From NCBI RefSeq assembly GCF_005771635.1, contig NZ_VBWP01000003.1, forward strand, positions 124,001-188,000: a stretch of 64,000 nt of DNA. Reading direction: 5' to 3'. The notes beneath the pieces were generated by a model. That model saw nothing but the letters and a program-made list of their open reading frames with translations. It made no database searches and was not told where the DNA came from. Position 1 is the stretch's first letter, and each line of letters opens with the position of its first letter. This document shows positions 8,201 to 17,600 of this stretch, in pieces. A program made the position numbers and the translations under genes. The DNA comes from Culicoidibacter larvae. GTDB lineage: Bacteria > Bacillota_I > Bacilli_A > Culicoidibacterales > Culicoidibacteraceae.

Positions 8201-9109
8201 CTAATTCAAGTAATCCGGGTGCGCCAAATATGCCGCGCCAATTAATCCAGCATCGCCACCAAGCTCTGGTAAACGCAAATTAATCTTATCTCGTAAGCCT
8301 TCATAAACTTTTGGCTGTATATGCTCAGGTAGCTTTTCAAGCAACCATGGGTTATGCAGCACCACAGAACCACCAATTACAAATACTTCCGGATCAATAA
8401 CTTGCATAACCGAAGCCAATCCACGTGAAAAATGCTCCAGCCAAAGTTCAATAATTCCCATTGCCGCCATATCGTTTTGGGCATATTGCTCAAAAATATA
8501 CGCCGCATTGGTCCCCGGACCATATACTTTTTGTGCCTGAAGATTTAATGCACTGCCACTACATAGACTTTCAAGTGTACCGGCATATAAACTATCATGT
8601 TTACGATCATCATCAGCTACAATCATACAGCCAATCTCGCCGCCATACCCATATGCACCCTCAAGCAAATGTCCATTAACAACAATTCCGCCGCCAACGC
8701 CAGTGCTGACAGTAATGAACACACTGCTTTTGCATCCTTTACCGCCGCCAAAAACTGCTTCGGCAAGACCAGCAACATTGGCATCATTATTCAAATAAAC
8801 CTCGCGACCGGTTCCTTGGCGCATCAATTCAACAATCGGTGTGCCTTCCCAGCCAACTAAATTAGGTGTTTTCAAAATAATTCCATTATCTAAATCCAAT
8901 GGTCCGGCACTACCAATGCCAATCGCTGAAGCTTTTCGCTCGGGATCAACTGCATCCACCATGCTAATCATTCTGGCAATCGCATCCGCCGCACCCTTTT
9001 GGGTCTCCGTCGCTTGCTCCTCTTTCCTAACAATCGTTGTACCATCCTTAATCAAAGCAACCCGCATATTCGTTCCGCCAAGATCAATACCAATCGTATA
9101 CACTCCCAT
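8201..9109 (-). CDS. ROK-family sugar kinase (glucokinase/fructokinase type)
   Basis: 302 residues. The N-terminal phosphate loop GIDLGGTNMR and the catalytic Asp in LNNDANVAGLAE (about residue 105) are present, followed by the ATP-binding TVSTGVGGGIV and GAYGYGGEIG. The usual ROK zinc motif CxCGxxGCxE is absent; the region reads GTLESLCSGSAL instead, so this is a zinc-less variant. It phosphorylates a hexose with ATP in the cytosol; the substrate may be glucose, mannose or fructose. The start is ATG 9109, with GAGGTG four bases upstream. It is cotranscribed with manA. Confidence 0.85.
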   Translation of the reverse strand: MGVYTIGIDLGGTNMRVALIKDGTTIVRKEEQATETQKGAADAIARMISMVDAVDPERKASAIGIGSAGPLDLDNGIILKTPNLVGWEGTPIVELMRQGTGREVYLNNDANVAGLAEAVFGGGKGCKSSVFITVSTGVGGGIVVNGHLLEGAYGYGGEIGCMIVADDDRKHDSLYAGTLESLCSGSALNLQAQKVYGPGTNAAYIFEQYAQNDMAAMGIIELWLEHFSRGLASVMQVIDPEVFVIGGSVVLHNPWLLEKLPEHIQPKVYEGLRDKINLRLPELGGDAGLIGAAYLAHPDYLN

Positions 9110-9144
9110 ACTGCACCTCACTCATAATATTTCCTGTCTCTCTA

Positions 9145-9173
9145 ATTGTAGGCGTTTTCGCTACAAAAGTAAA
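9145..9173 (-). promoter_or_regulatory. Promoter of the ROK kinase-manA operon
   Basis: Minus strand TTTACT (9173-9168), a 17-base spacer, then TACAAT (9150-9145). Confidence 0.6.
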
Positions 9174-9250
9174 TTGCAATACCGCCTTTTTTCCTAAAAT
9201 TTTCATAAATAATCTTTGTTTTTGATAAAAGCTGAATAATTGATGGATAA

Positions 9251-9287
9251 AAATAAAAATCCCAACCAGTAAACTGGTTGGGATTTT
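9251..9287 (-). terminator. Terminator of the HAD phosphatase pair
   Basis: Stem AATCCCAACCAGT/ACTGGTTGGGATT flanked by A and T runs, directly after the stop at 9289. Confidence 0.9.
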
Positions 9288-9288
9288 C

Positions 9289-10083
9289 TCATTTCAAAAA
9301 TTCGCGTATACATGCAGCACTATTAGGAACAATATGCTTTGCTAACTCCTGTACACCAGGCTCCGCATAATCAAAGCTGTAACTCTGTACGCCTTCAACA
9401 GCAAACATTGGAATATCATTCCATGAATCACCAATAGCATAAATCATCTCCGGCTTCACCTTGGTTTCCTGCATCAAGAATTCAATACCGGTTCCTTTAG
9501 AAATATTTTTAGGACCAATATCCAAGAAAAACTTATTACGGAAGCAATCAACAACATCTCCGAATTTCGCTTTTATTTCTGCATCGAGCGCCATAGCTCG
9601 TTCAATTGCGCTATTCTCTTCACGCTCATATGGCTGTAAATTCAAAAACAAAATTTCTGGTGGCGTCGCCAGAAATTCCTGATAAGAAAGTACGCTGCGG
9701 TACTCACCCATCTGGAAATTCTCGTAAATCCGCTCGACGACAGTCATCTCGCGGCCATTACTTGTCGCAATAAAATACTCATCCGCCTCAAAATAATGCT
9801 TAATAATATTCATCGCAACTTCATGCTCAATTGCTTGTTCATAAATAACATTGAAATCACGATCCATAATCAACGCCCCGTTTGAAAGGATATAATAATC
9901 AAAAGGTACCTGGATACGTTGATCAAACTCAAGCATACCATTCATATCGCGCCCGGTTGCCACTGCCATATAATGACCAGACTCGCGCAATTTATGAACC
10001 ATAGCAACGTCTTCATCGTGCATCATATGATCTTTAAAAGCAATTGTACCATCTAAATCGGTTACATATAATTTCTTTTCCAT
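9289..10083 (-). CDS. HAD-superfamily phosphatase, Cof/IIB type
   Basis: 264 residues. HAD motif I is VTDLDGTIAF at the N-terminus (nucleophile Asp plus acid/base Asp), motif II lies near AVATGRDM, and motifs III/IV are the Lys region SKGTGIEFL and GDSWNDIPMF. A IIB cap lies between motifs II and III. These cytosolic enzymes dephosphorylate sugar phosphates, flavin precursors or pyridoxal phosphate; the substrate is not readable. The start is ATG 10083 with GAGGTGG upstream. It is 20 bases downstream of a paralog and shares motifs such as SYSFDYAEPG, so the pair arose by tandem duplication. Confidence 0.85.
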   Translation of the reverse strand: MEKKLYVTDLDGTIAFKDHMMHDEDVAMVHKLRESGHYMAVATGRDMNGMLEFDQRIQVPFDYYILSNGALIMDRDFNVIYEQAIEHEVAMNIIKHYFEADEYFIATSNGREMTVVERIYENFQMGEYRSVLSYQEFLATPPEILFLNLQPYEREENSAIERAMALDAEIKAKFGDVVDCFRNKFFLDIGPKNISKGTGIEFLMQETKVKPEMIYAIGDSWNDIPMFAVEGVQSYSFDYAEPGVQELAKHIVPNSAACIREFLK

Positions 10084-10103
10084 AGTTGTTTGCCACCTCA
10101 ATA

Positions 10104-10904
10104 TTATTTTAAAAACTTACGAATAGCTGCTGCTGAATCACTGACAATATGTTTGGCATGTTGATGTAAAGCCGGCTCCGCATAATCAAAGCTATAACTC
10201 TGTACATCATCAAGCTGGAACATTGACAAATCATTCCAAGAATCGCCAATAACCAATGTATCACTTAATGATACACCCAAATCTCCGGCTAAAGCCGTCA
10301 CTGCATTTCCCTTCGAGCAATTTGCCGGCACAACATCAATAAACTCGTCATTCCGATAGCCAACAACCCGATCGCCATAACGGCTCGTCAAACTCGCTCG
10401 CAATGCCTCCGCCCGCTCAATTCCATTCGCGCGGCCGGCAGCTACCGGATGCATATTCATAAAACTAATCTCCGGCATCTCATTTACAAAATAATCATAT
10501 GGCTTAATTTGAATCGCGCCATTATCATTCCCCATTTGGAAGTTATGATAATCCTTTTCCACAATAATAAAATTATCACCATCACTAACCGCCATCTGAT
10601 ACTCACCGGTCGGATAATACTCCATAATAATCTCGCGGGCAATATCGGTTGGCACCGTAACCCGGTGTAGAAGATTATGATTTACATCAAATAATGTAGA
10701 GCCGTTGGTCAAAATATAATAATCAAAATGAATATCAGCCATGCGCTCAAACTCTCGGATACCAGATAGGTTACGTCCTGTAGCCATAACCATATAGTGC
10801 CCCGAACGCCGCAATTCATGCAACATTTCAACATCTCGGTCATGCACCTTATCCTTAAAAAGCAAGGTTCCGTCAAGATCAGTTACATACATCTTTTGTT
10901 TCAT
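10104..10904 (-). CDS. HAD-superfamily phosphatase, Cof/IIB type (tandem paralog)
   Basis: 266 residues with motif I VTDLDGTLLF, the Thr-containing motif II MVMATGRNL, the conserved Lys in NCSKGNAV and motif IV GDSWNDLSMF. It is close in sequence to the neighbouring phosphatase (QSYSFDYAEP and KHIV.DSAA shared near the C-terminus), which points to a tandem duplication followed by divergence of the cap that sets substrate choice. ATG 10904 has GGGAGTG upstream. It is the first gene of a two-gene unit. Substrate unknown. Confidence 0.85.
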   Translation of the reverse strand: MKQKMYVTDLDGTLLFKDKVHDRDVEMLHELRRSGHYMVMATGRNLSGIREFERMADIHFDYYILTNGSTLFDVNHNLLHRVTVPTDIAREIIMEYYPTGEYQMAVSDGDNFIIVEKDYHNFQMGNDNGAIQIKPYDYFVNEMPEISFMNMHPVAAGRANGIERAEALRASLTSRYGDRVVGYRNDEFIDVVPANCSKGNAVTALAGDLGVSLSDTLVIGDSWNDLSMFQLDDVQSYSFDYAEPALHQHAKHIVSDSAAAIRKFLK

Positions 10905-10987
10905 TCCACTGTCACTCCCGTTCCCCTCAATTATACACCATTCGACTATCCTTTGCTTTTCCTTTTATGAAAAAGCTTAAGCAGTTG

Positions 10988-11024
10988 TAAAAACAGACAA
11001 TCCCTCAAGGCTTGTCTGTTTTTG
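10988..11024 (-). terminator. Terminator of the SnoaL-like gene
   Basis: Stem AAAAACAGACAA/TTGTCTGTTTTT after the stop at 11048, reading leftwards. Confidence 0.85.
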
Positions 11025-11047
11025 TTTAGCATTTTGATTAATGCCAG

Positions 11048-11401
11048 TTATTCAATTAGTAAATTATGCTGTTTCAAGAAAGACAACTTATCCCAGTAGC
11101 CTCTCTGAAATACGATCTTATCATTTACTATCTGAAAAAAGCCGCAGCCTCGTAAACCTAATGGATCACGCCACTCCATAATCGCCCATTGACCGTCTTC
11201 AAAAATATTCTCAACAATACAAGCCATTTCTGCTCCGGAGAATTCTTTTTCAAACATTTGCTTTATAGCCACCTTACCAATAACCGGCTCATTAGCAACT
11301 TGGTGGTTAATAGCATTATCATCATAAAAATCTATAATTGCTTCTAAATCGGTATTATTAAATGCATCAACCCATTGGCAAAGCAGTTCTTTTGGCTTCA
11401 T
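11048..11401 (-). CDS. SnoaL/NTF2-like fold protein
   Basis: 117 residues with the nuclear-transport-factor-2 cone pattern: an N-terminal helix (LLCQWVDAFNNTDLEAIIDFYDD split by loops), then INHQVANEPVIGKVAIKQMF and four strands ending in IVFQRGYWDKL. Family members bind small hydrophobic molecules as isomerases, hydratases or sensors; no catalytic set is certain here. ATG 11401 is preferred because GGAGGT lies seven bases upstream. Two earlier in-frame ATGs lie on or next to that site. It forms its own transcript. Confidence 0.75.
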   Translation of the reverse strand: MKPKELLCQWVDAFNNTDLEAIIDFYDDNAINHQVANEPVIGKVAIKQMFEKEFSGAEMACIVENIFEDGQWAIMEWRDPLGLRGCGFFQIVNDKIVFQRGYWDKLSFLKQHNLLIE

Positions 11402-11487
11402 AATCATTACCTCCAATTATTTAACACCCTTTACTTCGCATTATAATACAGAAGCAAAATTATTTCCACTAATGACAAAACACTAAA

Positions 11488-11520
11488 TAAAAACACTAAC
11501 GCTTAAGCGCTAGTGTTTTT
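11488..11520 (-). terminator. Terminator overlapping the end of the CatE-like gene
   Basis: Stem AACACTAGCGC/GCGTTAGTGTT (one mismatch) with a U run; the last codons and stop of the CatE-like gene lie inside the stem. Confidence 0.85.
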
Positions 11521-12345
11521 TATAATTAATTCCGAACCTACGGCATCACGAGTCTTAATAGTGTTGCCATCATTTTCATGGGTGCGGTTATTTTTTATTA
11601 AGTTTTCAGCAATCAGTGCAAAATAGTCAGCATTCACTGAAATCTGCCATGCAATCAAGCCCTTAGCAGCAGGGTTGTGCAACGGTATTCCACTGCCTTT
11701 CCAAGTATTCAATGCAAAATGGTGATGGTAATGATTATTTGAGTAGAAATGTGCATGAGCACCCATTTCTGCCGTCATATCCATTCCTAAAATATTTATA
11801 AATAGCTGATCGCCATCACTGATATTGCTACCATAAAAATGTAAGTGCCCGATATGAGTAGAATCTGGAAATCCTTCCCATGGATAAGCATGAGTGAGTA
11901 GTTCATCAATGTCTACTGGTAATGTATCCATAAGTACTTCACCGTTCTGCCACTGCCACTCCGTTGCCGGACGATCGTAATAAAGTTCGATACCATTTCC
12001 TTCTGGATCTTCTAAATAAATGGCTTCACTCACTAAGTGGTCGCCACCGCCAATAAGCGGATAGTTATTATCAATCAATTGCTGTAGTACTGCCGCAAGG
12101 GTTTTGCGCTCTTGCATCAATATTGCATAATGATATAAACCTGCGCTTCGTCCTTCTGTTTCGGCTTCTAAGTCAAAAGTAAGTTGCAAAACCGCTTCCG
12201 CAAAAGGTGACACAGCATACTCAACCGTATTGGCATTGAGTTGCCGTGGAATGAAACGCAGGATTGTTTCATAGAAATGTCGCATTTTTGCTTCATCTTG
12301 CGCACGAAGATGAATCTTATCAATTGTAAAATTTGTTGTTTTCAT
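11503..12345 (-). CDS. catE: CatE-like VOC-family extradiol dioxygenase
   Basis: 280 residues made of two vicinal-oxygen-chelate modules (about 1-125 and 160-265). Candidate metal ligands are His in IDKIHLRAQD, His in GLYHYAIL, the Glu in GIELYYDRP, and HIGHLHFYG in the second half. The length and motif order match Bacillus CatE, an Fe(II)-dependent catechol 2,3-dioxygenase that opens catechol rings. It follows a pirin gene by two bases, and a MarR gene lies upstream. This is the same logic as the catechol/quinone-stress unit of Bacillus, where MarR-type YodB and CatR repress catDE. The function is inferred from family and context. Confidence 0.8.
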   Translation of the reverse strand: MKTTNFTIDKIHLRAQDEAKMRHFYETILRFIPRQLNANTVEYAVSPFAEAVLQLTFDLEAETEGRSAGLYHYAILMQERKTLAAVLQQLIDNNYPLIGGGDHLVSEAIYLEDPEGNGIELYYDRPATEWQWQNGEVLMDTLPVDIDELLTHAYPWEGFPDSTHIGHLHFYGSNISDGDQLFINILGMDMTAEMGAHAHFYSNNHYHHHFALNTWKGSGIPLHNPAAKGLIAWQISVNADYFALIAENLIKNNRTHENDGNTIKTRDAVGSELIIKNTSA

Positions 12346-12347
12346 AA

Positions 12348-13055
12348 TTATCCCTCATACTTTGCCATTTCAATAACCAAGACATGGGAATTATTATCAT
12401 CTGCTTCAATATGAAGATTTTCTTCAACACTTTCCAGTGCCCAGGTTTCTTCGACCCGTTGACCATTAATAATTGAATGTCCTTCAATCTGTACTACATA
12501 GGCCTGCCGATTTTGAGCGACCTCAAAATCAATAGTTTTGCCAGCCTCAAGATAAGTAACATTGAAATTGACATCTTGATTCACTTTTATAGGTGCATTA
12601 CCGGTTTTACTTGAAACCATATGCAACCATTTATTTACCCGCTCATTCCAATCAAAGCGGAAATCACCATAATTTGGCGTATGTCCTTTGGCATCGGGAA
12701 GTACCCAAATCTGTAAAAGTCGTGTCCATTCACTGCCGAAGTTCTCTTCTGAATGGAAAACCCCAGTTCCTGCACTCATATATTGTACTTCACCACGACC
12801 AATTGTTGAAGCATTTTGCATACTATCTTTATGTGAAAGCTCACCATCAACAACATAGCTAATAATTTCCATATCATTATGCGGATGCGTTGGAAAACCA
12901 ATCCCTGGTTCAATCAAGTCATCGTTCACTACCCGCAACACACCAAAATGCATATTATCCCGATCGAAATAATCTGCAAATGAGAAGTGGTGCAGTGTTT
13001 TTAGCCATCCATGGTCAAAGTATCCCATTTGATCCGGTTTTTTAATTTGTATCAT
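12348..13055 (-). CDS. Pirin-family bicupin protein
   Basis: 235 residues. The N-terminal cupin holds the pirin metal site FPTHPHNDMEI together with HSEENFG (about residues 57-105); the second half has the shorter C-terminal cupin. Some bacterial pirins have quercetin 2,3-dioxygenase activity, others act as redox-sensing partners. It is coupled to the CatE-like dioxygenase, so a shared role against quinones or other aromatic electrophiles is likely. ATG 13055 has AAGGAG nine bases upstream. An 18-bp palindrome identical to the one before the marR gene lies just upstream. Confidence 0.88.
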   Translation of the reverse strand: MIQIKKPDQMGYFDHGWLKTLHHFSFADYFDRDNMHFGVLRVVNDDLIEPGIGFPTHPHNDMEIISYVVDGELSHKDSMQNASTIGRGEVQYMSAGTGVFHSEENFGSEWTRLLQIWVLPDAKGHTPNYGDFRFDWNERVNKWLHMVSSKTGNAPIKVNQDVNFNVTYLEAGKTIDFEVAQNRQAYVVQIEGHSIINGQRVEETWALESVEENLHIEADDNNSHVLVIEMAKYEG

Positions 13056-13070
13056 TATTCATTCTCCTTT

Positions 13071-13088
13071 TATCACTAATTAGTGATA
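13071..13088. promoter_or_regulatory. MarR operator upstream of pirin-catE
   Basis: Perfect 18-bp palindrome TATCACTAATTAGTGATA, 16 bases upstream of the pirin start; an identical copy precedes the neighbouring marR gene. Confidence 0.8.
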
Positions 13089-13126
13089 TATTATTAAATT
13101 TGTTGGCTCCCAAAGGAGCCATGCTT

Positions 13127-13570
13127 TTATTCTTGGGCATGTCCGAGGCGTTTCAATAATTCGCTCAGAACAACCTTTTCATCTTCACTTAATACCATCA
13201 TAAGCTGATCTAATTCAATTAGAAATGCTGGAAATAATATCTCCATTAATTCATGTCCTTTGGATTCAAGATGAAGGACCATTTTACGTCCGTCATTTTT
13301 ATCCTGCTGTTTCGAAATATATCCTTCTTTCCGCAGGTTCTCCACGACAACTGTCATATTGCCACTTGAAGACAAAGTGCGATCAATAACTTCCTGGATA
13401 CATAAATCTCCTTTGTGATATAACATTTCCAATACCCCGAATTGTGGCACTGTTATATTATATTGATAAAAAAATTTTTGTATTTTCCGTTGGACGCTTT
13501 GAGCACAACGACTTAATTTAATGAAAACATCTAAATTTAATTGGTCTTTATTACTATACTTCGTTTTCAT
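13127..13570 (-). CDS. MarR-family repressor of the pirin-catE unit
   Basis: 147 residues with a winged helix: helix-turn-helix near VIDRTLSSSGNMTVVVENLRK and wing DKNDGRKMVLHL. There is one Cys near residue 22 (LSRCAQS) and a second in LCIQEV; thiol-based MarR sensors of the YodB/CatR class use such residues, so redox sensing is possible but unproven. There is no clear ribosome binding site before ATG 13570, and the palindromic operator and possible -10 sit within 30 bases of the start, so the message may have a very short leader. It likely represses itself and pirin-catE. Confidence 0.85.
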   Translation of the reverse strand: MKTKYSNKDQLNLDVFIKLSRCAQSVQRKIQKFFYQYNITVPQFGVLEMLYHKGDLCIQEVIDRTLSSSGNMTVVVENLRKEGYISKQQDKNDGRKMVLHLESKGHELMEILFPAFLIELDQLMMVLSEDEKVVLSELLKRLGHAQE

Positions 13571-13580
13571 ACTTTTATAT

Positions 13581-13598
13581 TATCACTAATTAGTGATA
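13581..13598. promoter_or_regulatory. MarR autoregulatory operator
   Basis: Second perfect TATCACTAATTAGTGATA palindrome, 10 bases upstream of the marR start and identical to the copy at 13071-13088. Confidence 0.8.
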
Positions 13599-13713
13599 TA
13601 TACAAATAAAATGCTTACACTTTTCAAAAAGACTAGAGTTTACTTGAGCTTTCCTTTTATAGTTAGATTAGTTATAATACTATTATACGTCATACAAACC
13701 GGGGGGGAATGTT

Positions 13714-14658
13714 ATGGAGCGATATTTTAGTCTGGTTAAAAATAATTTTGGGAATACCTTACGGAAGATAAGACAAAATAAAAATATAACACAAAATCAG
13801 GTAGCCACAAATGTAACTGACCAGTCAACGATAGGGAAAATTGAAAGAACTCAAATTCAACCATCTTATTTAAAAGTAACTCAGCTAGCATACAATTTGG
13901 ATTGCGGACTGCCAGAACTTTTGTTTTTATCGGCAGATGGTCGTCTAGATCATAAAACTAAAGCATTTTCCTATATTCGCCGATGCCAATCGAAAAAAGA
14001 TCTAGCTATTGCCAGAGAAGGCTTGAAATTTTGTGAAGATAGATATATACAAACAAATGATTTTTATTTTTTCGCATTTAAAACTTGTTTCCGTTTATGG
14101 ATTCTATTTACTGAAACACAAAATAGTATTGTGCCTGAAGAACTCACTCTTGATGTTCAGCAAATGTGGCGTCAAATTATTGATATGGAACAATGGTATC
14201 TGACCGAACTTTATTTCATCTCAATGATTATTTTAGTACTTCCATTTAATCAACGAAATCGCATAGGCGAAATGGCTCTGGATATTGTTCATAGTTATCA
14301 AGGTATCCAGCATGCTGAATTTATTAGAAATCAGTTACTTGAATCAATGTTAATGATTGCTATTAAATCTCGACAATTTGCTGAAGCACAACACTATTGT
14401 GAGTTATTACTCAACGAAAGCATCTATCCGCTGACCGAATCAATGCACGGACTGGTCACTTTTATCCATGGCTTGCTCTATATGCATTTTGACGATGAGG
14501 CAGCAAAGTTCACTATCCAAAAAGGTCTGGTATTATGTTACTTTGCAGATGAATATTCGATTGAAACACTAAATCGTTTTGCAGAGCTGATTATTGAAGA
14601 AAACGCATTAACCAAGCTAGCCGACTTTGAAGTCAGCATTAAACATTTAATTAAATAA
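13714..14658 (+). CDS. Rgg/GadR/MutR-type regulator (XRE helix-turn-helix plus TPR-like domain)
   Basis: 314 residues. An XRE helix-turn-helix lies at about residues 13-65 (RKIRQNKNITQNQVATNV, then IGKIERTQIQPSYLKV). An all-helical C-terminal half of about 220 residues follows, typical of Rgg/PlcR-like regulators that bind short secreted peptides. No small peptide-pheromone gene was recognised next to it. ATG 13714 follows a G-rich ribosome site (GGGGGGAATGTT), and TATAAT lies at about 13672. It converges on the giant adhesin gene with a shared terminator. Control of that adhesin is possible but not shown. Confidence 0.8.
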   Translation: MERYFSLVKNNFGNTLRKIRQNKNITQNQVATNVTDQSTIGKIERTQIQPSYLKVTQLAYNLDCGLPELLFLSADGRLDHKTKAFSYIRRCQSKKDLAIAREGLKFCEDRYIQTNDFYFFAFKTCFRLWILFTETQNSIVPEELTLDVQQMWRQIIDMEQWYLTELYFISMIILVLPFNQRNRIGEMALDIVHSYQGIQHAEFIRNQLLESMLMIAIKSRQFAEAQHYCELLLNESIYPLTESMHGLVTFIHGLLYMHFDDEAAKFTIQKGLVLCYFADEYSIETLNRFAELIIEENALTKLADFEVSIKHLIK

Positions 14659-14694
14659 AAAGTTGGACGGATTTACCGTCCAACTTTTTTTATT
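14657..14694. terminator. Shared bidirectional terminator (Rgg-like gene and adhesin)
   Basis: Stem AAAAGTTGGACGG/CCGTCCAACTTTT between two converging genes; it overlaps both gene ends. Confidence 0.92.
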
Positions 14695-17600
14695 TTCTCC
14701 GTTTTATTGCAACTAATCCTGTGCCTGCCAATAAGACAATTGCACCAATTGCTAATCCGATTGTTGCTGAATCATCACCGGTTGTTGGTAATTCAGGGGT
14801 TACCGGACTTGGGTTTCTAGTAGCGGTTGCCGTTAATGTCCATGAATTTCCGTAATCTTTTACTTCCATGTCATTAGTTTGCGATACCGTATAGCCTTCA
14901 AGACCTAAAACTTCAAGATCATAATTGAAGCCATGTACTAATTTTGGTTCTTCAGTTGAACCATTCCATGTAACCGTACCATCATGCGCTAAGTTTAACG
15001 CATATGCGGTACGTTCAAGTTCTTCATTAGTGTCCGAATCATATTTAACTAACTCAACATTCATTGTTTTACTGTTAAATAAACTGAATCCGCTCACTTG
15101 TGTTTCTGGCTCAATAATTGTACCAATGATAGTAACGTCATCATATTTTGTTGGTTTATTGGTTACAGTAATTGTCCACATTTTTTCGTTGTTATTATTA
15201 ACTACTGTTGAAGTTACCTGATAAAGCGGTGCTTCATAATCTTCAATGGCTGGTTCTTCTACTGAATAGGTTAAGCCATATGGCAGATTATTAAATACTT
15301 CTGTATCTGTCCAAGATTCAGGAACACCATCGCCGTCTGCATCAGTCATCGTATCAGTATTCATAGTGATTGTTTGGCGATATTGTTCAACATCACTACT
15401 GTCTTTTCCGACAATATCCATTTCAAAGCTAGTCATTTTTGGTGTTAAACATTGGTCATCCAATACTTTAATCACGGTTACAGCATCCTTAAGCACCGGC
15501 TTATTGGTTACTGTAATTGTCCATAATTTTTCACCATTATTGTTTTGAACTGCTGAGCTAACGTTGTATACCGGTGTCTCAAATCCAGCAATAGCTGGTT
15601 CTTCAACAGAGTATGTTAATCCTAATGGTAAGTTGTTGAAAATTTCAGTGTCTGTCCAACCCTCAGGAACACCATCATTGTTTGCATCAATCATTGTGTC
15701 AGTATCCATAGTAATTGTTTGACGGTATTTTTCAACATTGCTGCTATCTTTACCTACAATATCCATTGAGAAACTTGTCACTGCCGGAGCAGGTCGTTTA
15801 TCATCCAATACTTTTGTTACCGTCACAGTATCTTTTAAGACTGGTTTATTAACAACCGTTAGATTCCAAACTGTTGTTCCATCAGTTTGCACTTCAGGAG
15901 TAACTGTATATGTCGGTGTCTCAAATCCGGTAATAGCTGGTTCCTCTAGTGAATATTTAAGACCTAATGGCAATTCATAGAATGTATCGCTTCCGCTCCA
16001 ACCTTCTGGAATACCATCATTATTGGCATCCATCATTGTGGTGGCATCAATAGTTATTGTTTCACGGTATTGTTCAACATTACTGCTGTCTTTACCTACA
16101 AGATCCATTGAGAAGCTTGTTACAGTCGGTGTTGTTCGTTTATCATCAAGAATTTTAGTTACTACGGCGCGGTCTTTTAAGACAGGCGCACGAAGGCTTA
16201 ATGCCAACGGCTCAGCCATAACCACAATCGAGTTACCGATTCTTCCGCTATATCCAAATGAGTTTGTAGCAACTTTGCCACCAACTTTGTAATCGTTTAA
16301 TTTTGCATCATATGATACTGCAAGACTTGAAAGATTTTCCAACTTAAAGTTCGGATCAATCATATGTACCCGGAAAGCTGTCGCTTCTTCAGTTGACTTG
16401 CCTGCTGCTAGTGCATCAGCCTCGGTCAGCCAGCGTGAACTATCCGCAGTTCCGTTCCAGTCAGCAGTTGTAAATTGGGCATCAACAGCACCAAAGAAAT
16501 ATTCAACCACATAATCAGTATTTTCAACTAAAGTTTGTTTCACTGCATTTGTTGCGTTATCAAGAATAACTGCGTTAAAGCTGCCATTACCAACTAAGCG
16601 TACCGCTGCTTCACTGCCACGTGCTTTAGCATCTAATGAGTTCGTATCATTTATCGATGGCAGACGGTTAATCATAACAATGTCTTTAAAGCCATTTTCA
16701 GTTTTTTCAACATTGATTCGCATTGTAAATCGTGTCAAATCATCTCGGCTGCTTAAATCCATAATACGATCACCAGCCGAGCGGCTTGTGATTGTAGAAG
16801 GTGTTGCCTGCTTTGTTTGATCTGCTAATTCAAACCAACTGCTCAATCCCAACTCGCCATAAACATCCATTTGCGTCACACTCTTAACGAGGTGAACATC
16901 ATTGCTTAAAGCTGGGATAAATTGGCTGATATTAGTCCATTGATCATCATATGAATATGTTTTATGCTCATTCGCAGTATTCAACATACTGTGGTAGAAA
17001 TATTGTTCATGACTTTGCAATGGAATAAAGTATGCTGTTGCACCATAAGTTGCATATTGGTTTTCCATTGTAGCAGTCCGAATAGTGAAAGTTAAATTCG
17101 TAGTTGCTTTAGGAATATCTTGTTTAACTGTCCAAATCAATACTGTGTTCCCGCTGGCATCAGTTTTTTGCTCCGGTGTCGCGTCAACGAATGCCGGAAT
17201 TACTTCATTACCAGTAGCATCTAGCGAATAACCTTTATATGTAACACCACTAGGTAAAGTTACAATTAACTTCGCTCCTGCTTGAATTGTTTGTGTATTA
17301 GTTTGGTTTGAGTTTCCTAAATTTACTTTCCATGCAACTATATCACCAGGGTTTACTGTCGTAACCCCAGCTTTATATTCACCGTAAGTTTCAGAACTTC
17401 CTGAACCAGATGTATACACTTTCTGTGCTTGAATGCTGACAAATGGACTTATGTAATTTGAAGTCACATTAACTGGTGCGCTGGTTTGGTAGCGAACTGC
17501 TGTATCTGGATTGCTATCCCAGTCATTACCAGCTACATCATCAGTTGTATTCTTAGATGTCGCACTTGTTCCGGTAATTGTGAGTGATGTTCCTTCTGGT

